64,000 bases of DNA. Source: CAWEHU01 sp963808965 (GTDB lineage: Bacteria; Pseudomonadota; Alphaproteobacteria; Acetobacterales; Acetobacteraceae). The DNA lies in NCBI GenBank assembly GCA_963808965.1, contig CAWEHU010000006.1:169986-233985 (forward strand), given 5' to 3'. The position numbers and the translations under genes are program-made. The notes under the pieces were generated by a model. That model had not been told where the DNA came from. It worked only from the letters and a program-made list of their open reading frames with translations, and ran no database searches. Every line of letters starts with the position of its first letter. Positions within the stretch are counted from its first letter, which is position 1. Positions 27,713-37,834 of this stretch are shown one piece after another.

Positions 27713-29950
27713 ATGAATAAGACCGCATCACACAACTCCGGCCTGGCGGAGCTTGTGGCCCCGAAATCGGCCGCCTCGAGCGTCGTAGCGCCCGAGGCGC
27801 CTTCCATCGGTCGAGATAACCCGGAGCGGTTCATCAACCGGGAACTTTCCTGGCTCGATTTCAATCACAGGGTCGTTGAAGAGGCCGATAACCGCCGGCA
27901 TCCGCTGCTGGAAAGACTGCGGTTCGCGTCCATCAGCGCCTCCAACCTCGACGAGTTCTATTCTGTCCGGGTCGCCGGGCTGATCGGTCAGGCCAAGGCC
28001 GGGGTCACTGTTCGTTCTCCCGACGGGCGGACCCCGGCGCAGCAGCTCGCCGCCATTAAGGTACGGGCGGAGGCGTTGCTCGGGGACCAGCAAAGAGTTT
28101 GGAGCGAGCTGCGTCAGGCCCTGCGGGCGGCCGGAATCGAGGTCTGCGAGCCCGCCATCCTGACTGGCGACGACGTCGGCTGGCTGGACACTTGGTTCAT
28201 GGAACGCGTTTTCCCCGTGCTAACCCCGCTCGCTATCGACCCGGCGCACCCGTTCCCGTTCATCCCGAACATGGGTCTGGTGATGGCGCTTCGGCTGCTG
28301 CGGGAAGAAGACGGCCAGGTCATGCGCGCCCTGCTGCCTTTGCCCAGCCAGATCGAGCGGTTCGTCCGCCTGCCGGCAGTGCCGCAGGGTCATATCCGGT
28401 TCGTGATGTTGGAGGACATCATTGGTTTGTTTCTGGACCGGCTCTTCCCCGGTTTCCGCGTCACCGGCCAAGGCATGTTTCGCTTGATCCGCGATACGGA
28501 CGTCGAATTCGAGGAGGAGGCGGAGGACCTCGTCCGCTCGTATGAGACCGCCCTCAAGCGTCGCCGTCGCGGGGTCGCCATCCATCTCACTCTGTCGGCC
28601 GCCATGCCGGAGGAGCTGCGCGCTCTGGTCGCCGACGAGGTCGGAGCCACCCCGGAAGAGATCTACATCCAACACGGAATGCTCGCCGTGGCCGATCTGC
28701 GACAGCTCATCGTCGACGATCGGCCGGATCTTCTGTTTCCGCCGTACACACCACGATTTCCCGAGCGTATCCGCGACTTCGGTGGGGACTGCTTCGCGGC
28801 CATTCGTGCCAAGGACATCATCGTCCACCATCCGTTCGAGAGCTTCGACGTCGTCGTGCAGTTTCTCCGGCAGGCTGCGTCCGACCCCAACGTGGTGGCG
28901 GTCAAGCAGACGCTGTATCGCACGAGCCGCGACAGCCCGATCGTCAAGGCGCTGATCGAGGCAGCGGAAGCCGGCAAATCCGTGACGGCGATGGTGGAGC
29001 TGCGCGCGCGCTTCGACGAGGAAGCCAATATCCGGCTGGCGCGCACCTTGGAAGCTGCCGGCGTGCAAGTCGTCTATGGTTTCGCGGCGCTGAAGACGCA
29101 CGCGAAGATATCGCTCGTAGTGCGCCGGGAGGGCGGGTCTGTTCGCTCCTACGCGCATTTCGGCACCGGCAATTATCACCCGATCACCGCACGCATCTAC
29201 ACCGACCTGTCGTTCTTCACCTCCGACCCGGATCTCACGCGAGATGCAGCGCGGCTGTTCAACTACATGACGGGCTATGCGCGACCGGAACTGATGGACG
29301 CGCTCGCGTTCAGCCCGCTCACGCTGCGGGAGGCGGTAGTAGAGTTGATCGAGCGCGAGGTCGCGTTCGCGCATGCCGGCAAACCGGCCGGAATCTGGCT
29401 CAAGATGAACAGCCTCGTCGACGAGATGCTGATCGACAAACTCTACGATGCCTCACGGGCGGGAGTGAAGATCATGGCGGTGATCCGGGGCATCTGTTGC
29501 ATGCGCCCCGGCGTTCCCGGCCTGTCTGAGAATATTCGAGTGAAATCGATCGTGGGGCGCTTTCTGGAGCACAGTCGCATTTGTGTTTTTGGTAACGGTC
29601 ACAAGCTGCCCAGCCGCCATGCGCGCGTATATATAAGCTCAGCCGACTGGATGGCCCGCAATATGGATTGGCGCGTCGAAACGATGCTGCCGATCCACAA
29701 TCCGACGGTTCACGCGCAGGTGCTTGACCAAATCATGGTGGTGAACCTGAAGGACACGATGCAATCCTGGGAACTCCATGCGGACGGCTCCTGGCACCGG
29801 GTTCCGCCTGGCCCCAAACCGGTCTCCGCGCACGATTATTTCATGACAAACCCGTCGCTCTCGGGCCGCGGCTCGGCCTTGCACGGACCCGTCGTGGCCT
29901 CCCCCATCACAAGGGCACGTCGTCGTCCGGACCGAGTCTATCAGGACTAG
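27713..29950 (+). CDS. ppk: Polyphosphate kinase 1
   Basis: Membrane-associated enzyme that reversibly polymerises the gamma phosphate of ATP into polyphosphate. The 745-residue sequence has the N-terminal NRELSWLDFNHRVVEEADNR block, SASNLDEFYSVRVAGL, and the two catalytic histidine segments: KTHAKISLVVRREG (autophosphorylated His) and PSRHARVYISSADWM. An additional about 35 N-terminal residues precede the usual start. Intact, no odd features. Downstream is a 226-bp gap before a small exported protein, with no obvious terminator. Confidence 0.96.
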   Translation: MNKTASHNSGLAELVAPKSAASSVVAPEAPSIGRDNPERFINRELSWLDFNHRVVEEADNRRHPLLERLRFASISASNLDEFYSVRVAGLIGQAKAGVTVRSPDGRTPAQQLAAIKVRAEALLGDQQRVWSELRQALRAAGIEVCEPAILTGDDVGWLDTWFMERVFPVLTPLAIDPAHPFPFIPNMGLVMALRLLREEDGQVMRALLPLPSQIERFVRLPAVPQGHIRFVMLEDIIGLFLDRLFPGFRVTGQGMFRLIRDTDVEFEEEAEDLVRSYETALKRRRRGVAIHLTLSAAMPEELRALVADEVGATPEEIYIQHGMLAVADLRQLIVDDRPDLLFPPYTPRFPERIRDFGGDCFAAIRAKDIIVHHPFESFDVVVQFLRQAASDPNVVAVKQTLYRTSRDSPIVKALIEAAEAGKSVTAMVELRARFDEEANIRLARTLEAAGVQVVYGFAALKTHAKISLVVRREGGSVRSYAHFGTGNYHPITARIYTDLSFFTSDPDLTRDAARLFNYMTGYARPELMDALAFSPLTLREAVVELIEREVAFAHAGKPAGIWLKMNSLVDEMLIDKLYDASRAGVKIMAVIRGICCMRPGVPGLSENIRVKSIVGRFLEHSRICVFGNGHKLPSRHARVYISSADWMARNMDWRVETMLPIHNPTVHAQVLDQIMVVNLKDTMQSWELHADGSWHRVPPGPKPVSAHDYFMTNPSLSGRGSALHGPVVASPITRARRRPDRVYQD

Positions 29951-30176
29951 CCGCATGGCCGATGGCGCCGCAGCAGACCGGGCGCGCTGCGCGAGGCCAG
30001 CAACGGACCGATTTCGTAGCGCTTCTCGCGAGCTGGACCAGTTGGCAGGAATGCTGGGAATCCATGCTGTAACGGAAGCGATGAGCGGAGGCCCGGCGTA
30101 AAACCCCGCAACCCAAGACAAAGCCTTACGTTGCAGAACTTTCGGCCGGACGCTTACGTCCACGGAGGACCTCCCA

Positions 30177-30566
30177 ATGCCAGGCTGTTCTCGAACAATG
30201 GGTGTTGCTGGCTCTCTGCTGCTTTCGCTCATCGTCGGGGATTCCGCGATCGCTAACGCAGCAACCGATCGTCTGGAACGGGACGCTGCTCTTCCGTTTC
30301 TGGTCGCGCAAGCTGGCGGCTTGCATGGCACCGAACCCTCTGATGAGCGCAACCGGTCTGGTCCCAACGGCTATGTCCAGGCCCCAATTCCTCGCGACGA
30401 GGCGCCATCGGGACCCTCGGCCACCGAGACCCGCGGGAACACGAACCGGAGTACGCTGCCAACTCGAGGGGTGCCCGAAACGGGCAAAGCGCTTGCGCCT
30501 GGGCAGGATCCAGGCACTGCCATGCCGACGCCCAACACCGGGAAGACGGTCAATACCCCGCCTTAG
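30177..30566 (+). CDS. Hypothetical exported Pro/Gly/Thr-rich protein
   Basis: A 129-residue protein with an N-terminal signal-like segment (TMGVAGSLLLSLIVGDSAIA, cleavage near ANA-AT). The mature chain is low in hydrophobic residues and rich in Pro, Gly, Thr and Asn, for example PTPNTGKTVNTPP at the end, typical of disordered envelope proteins. No family recognised. It sits 75 bp before fdnG in the same direction; relation to formate dehydrogenase is unknown. The start is uncertain: CTCCCAATG context shows only a weak GGAGG (GAGGACCTCCCA ATG). Confidence 0.5.
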   Translation: MPGCSRTMGVAGSLLLSLIVGDSAIANAATDRLERDAALPFLVAQAGGLHGTEPSDERNRSGPNGYVQAPIPRDEAPSGPSATETRGNTNRSTLPTRGVPETGKALAPGQDPGTAMPTPNTGKTVNTPP

Positions 30567-30641
30567 ACTCGCGGAGCCATCCACGCGGACGATAAGGCAC
30601 CTTCGGTGATTGAGAACCCGCTGTAGCTCGGGAGGAAATCG

Positions 30642-33600
30642 GTGAAGCCAATGCAGATAAGCCGGCGCGGGTTGCTGAAGGCGGCCGGCGCGGGTGCTGC
30701 TCTGAGCTCGATGGGTGCGCTCGGCTTCGGCGCCTTGGAGCAGGCAGCCGCCGCCTCAGTGCGGCCATACAAACTTGCCGCGATGCGAGAGACCCGTAAC
30801 ACCTGCCCATACTGCTCCGTCGCCTGCGGCATCATTGTCTACAGCCTCGGGGATCGCGCCAAGAATGCGCCGCCTGCGGTGATGCACATCGAGGGCGACC
30901 CCGACCATCCAACCAACCGCGGAACATTGTGCCCCAAGGGTGCGGCGCTGATCGACTTCGTGCGGTCGGACTCCCGAACCAAATATCCGCTATATCGCGC
31001 CCCCGGCTCAGACCATTTCGAGCGCGTGTCGTGGGACTGGGCAATGGGCCGCATCGCCCGCCTCCTGAAGGACGACCGCGACAAGAATTTCATCGCCAAG
31101 AACGGCGATGGGGTCCCGGTCAATCGCTGGATCAGCACGGGCTTCCTTGGCGCCTCAGCCACGACGAACGAGAGCGCCTATTGCACTTACAAGGTGGTCC
31201 GCAGCACTGGAGCATTAGCCTTCGATAATCAAGCAAGGGTCTGACACGGACCCTCGGTGGCCAGTCTGGCCCCAGCTTTCGGCCGCGGCGCGATGACCAA
31301 CCTCTGGCAGGACATCAAAAACGCAGATGTCATCATCCAGATGGGCGGCAACTCCGCTGAGGCGCATCCTTGCGGCTTCAAGTGGGTGATCGAAGCGAAG
31401 GTTCACAACAACGCCCGGCTGATCGTGGTCGATCCACGCTTCACACGTACCGCATCGGTCGCCGATCTCTACTGCCCGATCCGGCAGGGCACCGATATCG
31501 CGTTCCTGAGCGGCGTGACGAAGTACCTGCTGGACAACGACAAGATCCTGCATGAGTACGTTAAGGCATACACCAACGCTGCGTACGTGGTACGAGAGGA
31601 ATTCGACTTCAACGAGGGATTGTTTACCGGCTACGACGAGGATAAGCGTGATTACGACCGTTCCAGTTGGGAGTACGAGATTGGTCCCGATGGGTACGCT
31701 GTATTGGACGACACGATGCAGCATCCGCGCTGCGTCATGCAGTTGTTACGCAAGCATGTGGAACCGTTCACGCCGGAGATGGTCGAGCGAATTTGCGGAT
31801 CTCCGAAGGACAAATTCCTGAAGGTCTGCGAGCTGATCGCCAGCACGTCCGCCCGGATCGCGTCATGACCTCCCTGTACGCGCTAGGCTGGACGCAGCAC
31901 AGCAAGGGTTCCCAGAATATCCGCGCAATGACCATCGTGCAGATGCTGCTCGGCAACATCGGGATGCTTGGTGGCGGCATGAACGCGTTGCGGGGCCACT
32001 CGAACATTCAAGGGCTTACCGATATCGGCCTGATGAGTAGCCTGCTTCCAGGCTACATGAACCTGCCGACTGACAAAGAGCCTGACCTCGCCACCTACAT
32101 GAGAACCCGGCAGTTCAAGCCGCTTCGCCCCGGCCAGACCAGCTACTGGCAGAACTACAGCAAGTTCTTCATCAGTTTCCAGAAGGCGATGTGGGGGAAG
32201 GCTGCCACGCCGGACAACGACTTCGCCTATGATTACCTGCCCAAGCTGGATGTGCCGAACTACGATGTCCTATTCCTTACCGAGCTGATGAATCAGGGTA
32301 AGGTCAACGGCTACGTCATCCAGGGTTTCAACCCGCTTATGACTTTCCCGAACCGGGCGAAGATGGCGTCCGCGTTCAGCAAGCTCAAGTTCATGGTGGT
32401 GATGGACCCGCTGGAGACCGAGACGGCGCGGTTCTGGCAGAATCACGGAGAGTACAACCCGGTCGATCCAAAGCAGATACAGACCGAAGTTTTCGAGCTG
32501 CCGACCACATGCTTCGCCGAGGACGAGGGATCTCTCTCCAACTCGAGCCGCTGGGTGCAGTGGCACTGGCCCGCGCAGGACCCGCAATTCGAGGCGCGCA
32601 CCGACATCGACATCATGTCGGAATTGTTCCTACGCTTGCGCGAACTTTATCGAAATGAGGGAGGTGCGTTCCCCGACCCGATCCTGAACCTGAACTGGCC
32701 CTATGCGCTACCTGAAGGGCCGCGTCCCGACGAGCTGGCGAAGGAGATCAACGGCTACACCGTCGAGAACATTACCGACCCCAAGGATCCAACGAAGGTG
32801 CTGATGCCGGCCGGGCGCCAGCTGGACAGCTTCGCCCAGCTAACGGATGACGGGAAGACGGCGTGTGGATGTTGGATTTATTCGGGATGCTACACGGAAC
32901 GCGGCAACATGATGGCTCGCCGGGACAGCAGCGATCCGGGTGGACGAGGCATTGCGCCGAACTGGGCCTGGGCGTGGCCAGCCAATCGACGCATTCTCTA
33001 CAATCGAGCATCTTGCGACCCACAGGGTCGGCCGTGGTCGGAGAAGCACAAGCTGATCGAGTGGAACGGCAACCAGTGGGTCGGCTTCGATGTCCCGGAC
33101 TACGGTCCGACGGTGCCGCCATCCGCGGGTGTCGGGCCCTTTATCATGAATCAGGAGGGGGTGGCGCGGCTGTTCGTACGCGGCCTGATGCGCGATGGGC
33201 CCTTCCCCGCGCATTACGAACCCTTCGAATCGCCGCTCGACAACCTGGTTGCGCCAAAAATCATCGGCAATCCGGCGGCACGCATATTCAAGAGCGATGC
33301 GGCCGAGTTGGGCAAACGGGACGCATTCCCGTATGCGGCGACCAGCTACCGGTTAACCGAGCACTTCCACTACTGGACCAAGCACGCCCGGATCAATGCG
33401 ATCCTCCAGCCCGAGTTCTTCGTGGAGATCTCGGAACAGCTCGCGCAGGAAAAAGGCATCCAGGATGGTGGTTGGGTGCGGGTCTGGAGTCAGCGCGGCG
33501 AGCTGAAAGCCAAGGCGCACGTGACCAAGCGAATCAAGCCACTGATCTGCGACGGCAAACCCGTGCATGTGGTCGGCATTCCACACCATTATGGCTTCAC

Positions 33601-33730
33601 CGGGCTCACCAAGAAGGGCTGGTCCCCCAACTCGCTCACGCCGGTAGTGGGAGACGCGAATACGGAGACACCAGAGTTCAAGGCATTTCTGGTCAATATC
33701 GAACCCACTAGCCCGCCGGCGGTCGCGTGA
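30642..33730 (+). CDS. fdnG: Formate dehydrogenase-N alpha subunit, selenocysteine (UGA codon 201), frameshifted near 31852
   Basis: Periplasmic molybdenum (bis-MGD) selenoenzyme oxidising formate to CO2. GTG at 30642 is chosen since GGAGG ends six bases before it. A Tat signal (ISRRGLLKAAG) leads the protein, followed by a 4Fe-4S site (CPYCSVACG and TLCPKG). At codon 201 the context is FDNQARV-UGA-HGPSVASL, matching the selenocysteine site of E. coli FdnG. After it, FGRGAMTN, GTDIAFLSGV and the MGD-binding C-terminal domain (GFTGLTKKGW, TPVVGDANTETPEFKAFLVN) follow. A second break near 31852 (CCC one C short; repaired TSAPDRVMTSLYALGWTQ) changes the frame once. About 1029 codons in all. Forms an operon with fdnH, fdnI and fdhE. 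Confidence 0.92.
31242..31271 (+). promoter_or_regulatory. Selenocysteine UGA and bacterial SECIS hairpin in fdnG
   Basis: UGA at 31242-31244, then a hairpin with stem GGCC (31259-31262) and GGCC (31268-31271) closing the loop AGUCU (31263-31267). The loop starts at position 22 counting the U of UGA as 1, the same spacing as in E. coli fdhF, and AGUCU is the loop of E. coli fdnG as recalled. This is the SelB-binding signal needed to decode UGA as selenocysteine. Confidence 0.88.
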
Positions 33731-33747
33731 GGAGACGGAGTTAGGTC

Positions 33748-34677
33748 ATGGCCGACTACCAGTCGCTCGACATCGTGCGCCGCTCAGCATCGACGGAGGT
33801 GCCGCCGAGCATTCGCGCCCACGCGGAGGTCGCCAAGCTCATTGACGTGACGCGCTGCATTGGCTGCAAGGCGTGCCAATCGGCCTGCGAGGAGTGGAAC
33901 GACCTACGGGACAACGTTGGCGACTTCGTTGGAGCATACCAAAACCCACTCGATCTCGGGGCACGCAGCTGGACGCTGATGCGGTTCACCGAATACGAGA
34001 ATCCGAACGGAGATCTCGAATGGCTGATCCGCAAAGATGGGTGCATGCATTGCACCGATCCCGGCTGCCTCAAGGCCTGTCCGTCGCCGGGCGCGATCGT
34101 TCAATACGCCAACGGTATCGTCGATTTCGTCGAGGAGAACTGCATTGGCTGCGGCTACTGCGTGAAAGGCTGCCCGTTCAACATCCCACGCTATTCGCAG
34201 CACGACCACAAGGCCTATAAATGCACCCTCTGTTCCGATCGAGTTTCGGTCGGGCAGGAGCCGGCCTGTGCCAAGACCTGCCCGACCGGCGCGATCATGT
34301 TCGGAGCCAAGGAGGCCATGATCCACCAAGCTCAGGAGCGGATCGTGGACCTGAATTCCCGTGGGTACGACAATGCGGGTCTTTACGATCCCCAGGGCGT
34401 GGGCGGCACACACGTCATGTACGTGCTGCATCATGCCGATCAGCCGGAACTCTACGCCGGATTGCCGAAGGATCCCCACATCAGTCCACTTGTGCAGGCT
34501 TGGAAGGGCGGACTGAAGGCGTTCGGCCTTGCCTCCTTCGCGCTTGCGGCGGTTGGCAGTTTCATCCACTACGTTGTCAAGGGTCCCAACGAAGTCAGCC
34601 TCGACGAAGAGGATGAGGCCATGGCGATGCAGAAGCAGCTCGCCCGCAAGAAGGAGCTGGAGGGAGCGCGACGGTGA
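33748..34677 (+). CDS. fdnH: Formate dehydrogenase-N beta (iron-sulfur) subunit
   Basis: Electron-transfer subunit linking the periplasmic alpha subunit to the membrane cytochrome b. The 309-residue protein has four 4Fe-4S clusters: CIGCKACQSACEEWN, CMHCTDPGCLKACP, CIGCGYCVKGCPFN, and CTLCSDRV with CAKTCP. A single C-terminal helix (GLASFALAAVGSFIHYVVKG, residues about 258-277) anchors it, as in E. coli FdnH. A charged tail follows. It begins 18 bp after fdnG and overlaps fdnI by 4 bases. Confidence 0.95.
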   Translation: MADYQSLDIVRRSASTEVPPSIRAHAEVAKLIDVTRCIGCKACQSACEEWNDLRDNVGDFVGAYQNPLDLGARSWTLMRFTEYENPNGDLEWLIRKDGCMHCTDPGCLKACPSPGAIVQYANGIVDFVEENCIGCGYCVKGCPFNIPRYSQHDHKAYKCTLCSDRVSVGQEPACAKTCPTGAIMFGAKEAMIHQAQERIVDLNSRGYDNAGLYDPQGVGGTHVMYVLHHADQPELYAGLPKDPHISPLVQAWKGGLKAFGLASFALAAVGSFIHYVVKGPNEVSLDEEDEAMAMQKQLARKKELEGARR

Positions 34678-35348
34678 ACGAGCGCGAGTCGGATCTCGTC
34701 TACATTCCCCGCTACGATGGCCTAGTGCGAGTGAACCACTGGATCACCGCAGCCTGCTTTATCCTGCTTACCTTGAGCGGACTCGCGATGTTCCACCCAC
34801 TGTTTTTCTGGTTGACTGGTCTGTTCGGCGGCGGTCAGGCTACCCGCGCCGTCCATCCCTGGATCGGCCTCGTTCTGTTTTTGAGCTACGCGCTCCTGTT
34901 CGCCCGGTTCATGACATCGAATTGGCCCAATCGGGACGATGTCGTGTGGTCTCGGCACATCATGGACGTGATCAGCAATCGTGAGGAAAACCTACCCGAG
35001 CTTGGGAAATACAATGCCGGCCAGAAATTCGTGTTCTGGTCGCAGGCCTTGCTTATCATCGTGCTGCTGATTACGGGCCTTGTGATTTGGGATTGGTATT
35101 TTTACGGCTGGACTGCGATTCCGACGAAGCGAATGGCGGCCCTGATCCATTCCTTCGCTGCGATCTTAGCCATCACAATCGTGATCGTGCATATCTATTC
35201 CGCAATATGGGTCAAAGGCACGATGCGGGCGATGACCCGTGGGACAGTGACAATCGGCTGGGCCTATCGCCATCATCGCCGGTGGCTACGCGACTACCTG
35301 ACCGGGAAGTCCGCGAGGGCCGCCCCGCGCCGATCGGAATTGGACTGA
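34674..35348 (+). CDS. fdnI: Formate dehydrogenase-N gamma subunit, cytochrome b556
   Basis: Inner-membrane dihaem cytochrome b of 224 residues with four helices; receives electrons from FdnH and reduces quinone at the cytoplasmic side. The haem-ligand histidines fit VNHWITAACF (helix 1), HPWIGLVLF (helix 2) and HSFAAILAITIVIVHIYSAI (helix 4). The family motif KGTMRAMTRGTVTIGWAYRH follows helix 4. GTG at 34674 overlaps the fdnH stop (GTGA). Confidence 0.93.
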   Translation: MNERESDLVYIPRYDGLVRVNHWITAACFILLTLSGLAMFHPLFFWLTGLFGGGQATRAVHPWIGLVLFLSYALLFARFMTSNWPNRDDVVWSRHIMDVISNREENLPELGKYNAGQKFVFWSQALLIIVLLITGLVIWDWYFYGWTAIPTKRMAALIHSFAAILAITIVIVHIYSAIWVKGTMRAMTRGTVTIGWAYRHHRRWLRDYLTGKSARAAPRRSELD

Positions 35349-35386
35349 GGAGGGGAAGCGATTTTCCCCCTTCTCGGCGTGCCCTG

Positions 35387-36301
35387 ATGGCCCGGGCCCG
35401 CCCGCACGAGAATCCCGAAAATATTGGGGAAGTCAGCGGTCCGGTTTTCGTGCGTCTGCCCGATCCGCTCAGGGTCTTTGCTTTAAGAGCGGACCGGCTG
35501 CGGGCAGTTGCCGAAGGAAACCTGCTGGCTGACTATCTCCGTTTCCTTTCCACAGTGGCGGCCGCACAACACTCGGCGGCGCACGCCCTCCCAGATCCTC
35601 GGAAGCTCGATTCGGTAGAACTCGAGGCGCGGTTCGCGGCCGGAATGCCGCCATTGTCGCTCGAGCTGCTGCAGCAGGATTCCGAGTTCGTGGCCACTCT
35701 CGATTGGCTGCTGCGTCGGTTGACGGTCGAGAACATGCCCGACGCCGCTAGGAAGGCGCGGCACGGCGTATTGTCGATGTCCGAGACCGAGAGGATCGCT
35801 CTCGCCAATAGCATATTTGGGGGCGCCTATCCGGCCGACCAACTCGCCGAAGGCCTGTTCGTCGCGGCGGCGTTGCAGGTGCATCTGGCGCGATGCGCGA
35901 ACCGTTTGCCCGCAAGCCGGCTGAAACCGGTCGGCGACGGTGTGTGCCCCGCCTGCGGCAGTGCACCGGTAGCCAGCCTCGTCGTAGGCTGGCGGGGAGC
36001 AAACCAGGCGCGGTATTGCTGTTGTTCGCTATGCGGGACGATGTGGAACTACGTGCGTATCAGATGCACGTCCTGCGGATCGACCGAGGGGATTGCATAT
36101 TCCACGATCGAGCATGGGTCCCAGGATATCACGGCCGAGACTTGCGCCAAGTGCGGCTGCTACATCAAGCATCTGCGGCAGCACCGCGATCCGGCATTGG
36201 AGCCGTTCGCCGACGACGTCGCCTCGTTCGCACTCGACCTCTTGCTTCGCGAAGAAGGCCTGCACCGCGGAGGCATCAACCCGCTTTTCATCTTGGATTA
36301 G
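35387..36301 (+). CDS. fdhE: Formate dehydrogenase formation protein FdhE
   Basis: Cytoplasmic maturation protein (304 residues) that binds iron and holds the formate dehydrogenase catalytic subunit before Tat export. Metal-binding cysteines occur as CPACGS, CSLCGTMW, IRCTSCGSTEG and CAKCGC in the C-terminal half, a zinc-ribbon-like series typical of FdhE. The N-terminal half is helical (LADYLRFLSTVAAAQHSAAH). ATG 35387 is 38 bases after fdnI. No selA, selB, selC or selD is in the window; they are needed for the UGA in fdnG and must be elsewhere. Confidence 0.9.
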   Translation: MARARPHENPENIGEVSGPVFVRLPDPLRVFALRADRLRAVAEGNLLADYLRFLSTVAAAQHSAAHALPDPRKLDSVELEARFAAGMPPLSLELLQQDSEFVATLDWLLRRLTVENMPDAARKARHGVLSMSETERIALANSIFGGAYPADQLAEGLFVAAALQVHLARCANRLPASRLKPVGDGVCPACGSAPVASLVVGWRGANQARYCCCSLCGTMWNYVRIRCTSCGSTEGIAYSTIEHGSQDITAETCAKCGCYIKHLRQHRDPALEPFADDVASFALDLLLREEGLHRGGINPLFILD

Positions 36302-36316
36302 GGCCTCGAGCGGAAT

Positions 36317-36354
36317 GCGCAGTCGCTGGATCGCTTTTTTATCCGGAACTGCGC
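36317..36354. terminator. Candidate two-way terminator between fdhE and the 2HCT gene
   Basis: An interrupted inverted repeat: GCGCAGT (36317-36323) pairs with ACTGCGC (36348-36354), with an inner GGAT/ATCC pair and a loop containing six T. It lies between two convergent genes. The T-run is in the loop rather than after the stem, so its action as an intrinsic terminator is uncertain. Confidence 0.4.
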
Positions 36355-36375
36355 GAACGCTTCAGCTATTCGCGT

Positions 36376-37752
36376 TTATGCAATCCGGCCAAGCGCAATC
36401 AAGGTCAAGGTAACGGTGATCGCACCGCCGATGCGGGTCGCGATCTGGGCAAACGGCATCAGCTGCATCCGGTTCGCGGCTGTCAGGATCGCGACATCCC
36501 CTGTCCCGCCCTGCCCGCTGTGACAGGCATTCACGATCGCTGTGTCGATCGGATACATTTTCAGAAAGCGAGCGACCGTAAATCCTGTTCCCATCAAGGT
36601 AGCAACGGTGGCGACGATGGTGATGAGGTTGCGCAAGGTGAACGCGGCAATCAGTTCGTTCCAAGGCGTCAGGGCGGCGCCGATCGCGAACAAAAGCGGA
36701 TAGGTCACCGCCGTCGAGAAGAACTTGTACACCCGATATGCCCCGCGCTCGAGATCCGGCGAAACAGCATGACTTAGCTTTAGCAACACCGCGAGGAACA
36801 GCATAAGGACGGGGGCCGGGAACTCGAACAGACGCTGACCCAATACCCCGACCAGATAGAGGGTGACTGCCGTGACCACGGCTGCACCGACCGTCTTCAC
36901 GTCGGGAGGGATAGGCTGCGGGGTGTCGGGATGCTCTACGTCCACGTGCTCGCCGGGCTGCAATCTCCCCTCTCCGGTCAGGTGCGGATACTTCTTGCCG
37001 ACAAAGTTCAGTGTGCCCGCAAATATAATCGCAGTGAGGCTTCCGAGCATCACGGGGGGCAACACCTGAGCAAAAAGGCTCCCTTGGGCCTCCCCGAGGA
37101 TACTCGAATAGCCAATCGACAGCGGAATGGCCCCCTCTCCAACGCCTCCGGCCATGATCGGAACAACAATGAAGAAGAAAGTTCGGTACGCTCCGATTCC
37201 GAGCGCGGTGCCGATCAAGGTGCCGACGATCGCCGCTATGACCGACCCCAATCCGAGCGGAATGAAAACCTTGAGAAAGCCGGCGATTAGCACCTTGCGG
37301 TCCATGCCGAGAATGCTGCCGACGATAATGCAGGCTATGAACAGATAAAGGAAGTTGCTTGCTTTGGTGAAGTCTGTGACGGACGTAAGGATTGCCGCAG
37401 GAAGCAAATGGTAATAGGCGAGAGCGGAAGGAATGAAGGTCGCGAAGATTGCGCCGGCTCCGATGTTGCGGATTATTGGAATGCGCAGCCCAATCTCCGC
37501 ACAGGTGAAGCCTCCCACGGACAGAAGCACGATTCCAACTAGGATATCGGACGGGACTTTACCTGTCAGCACGAGGCCGGCGAGGAGAAAAATCAGGACG
37601 ACGTAGACCGGGATCGGCACGATGCCGATCTTCGCATCCACGATCCTCCACCACCGCACTGGCCAAAACCGGCTTCCCGGCTCCAGTGCCTCGTAGGTAG
37701 TGCCTTCTCCCGAAACGTCCGGACTCGCCTGGATCGGACGTGAATCGCTCAT
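36376..37752 (-). CDS. 2-hydroxycarboxylate transporter family (2HCT) protein
   Basis: Secondary transporter for di- or tricarboxylates (citrate, malate) with Na+ or H+; exact substrate unknown. The protein of 458 residues starts at ATG 37752, with GGGAGGG eight bases upstream; a GTG nine bases earlier is less likely. It has about eleven helices and the two re-entrant-loop GGxG motifs: MAGGVGEGAIPLS and CHSGQGGTGDVAIL, with RMQLMPFAQIATRIGGA after the second, as in CitS. It is the last gene of the minus-strand group with the CoA-transferase and PHA synthase. A role in supplying carbon to that pathway is inferred from position. Confidence 0.88.
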   Translation of the reverse strand: MSDSRPIQASPDVSGEGTTYEALEPGSRFWPVRWWRIVDAKIGIVPIPVYVVLIFLLAGLVLTGKVPSDILVGIVLLSVGGFTCAEIGLRIPIIRNIGAGAIFATFIPSALAYYHLLPAAILTSVTDFTKASNFLYLFIACIIVGSILGMDRKVLIAGFLKVFIPLGLGSVIAAIVGTLIGTALGIGAYRTFFFIVVPIMAGGVGEGAIPLSIGYSSILGEAQGSLFAQVLPPVMLGSLTAIIFAGTLNFVGKKYPHLTGEGRLQPGEHVDVEHPDTPQPIPPDVKTVGAAVVTAVTLYLVGVLGQRLFEFPAPVLMLFLAVLLKLSHAVSPDLERGAYRVYKFFSTAVTYPLLFAIGAALTPWNELIAAFTLRNLITIVATVATLMGTGFTVARFLKMYPIDTAIVNACHSGQGGTGDVAILTAANRMQLMPFAQIATRIGGAITVTLTLIALGRIA

Positions 37753-37834
37753 TGCTTCCACCCTCCCTTGTTTATTGTGATGTGGGCGAGGCTCGGCGGA
37801 TTCTCCATGGATCAGCTTCTCTCACGGCCTCCGC

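Noticed and set aside
31242..31244. TGA in fdnG as a nonsense mutation
   Set aside because: Context equals the known selenocysteine site and a SECIS-type hairpin follows at the right distance.
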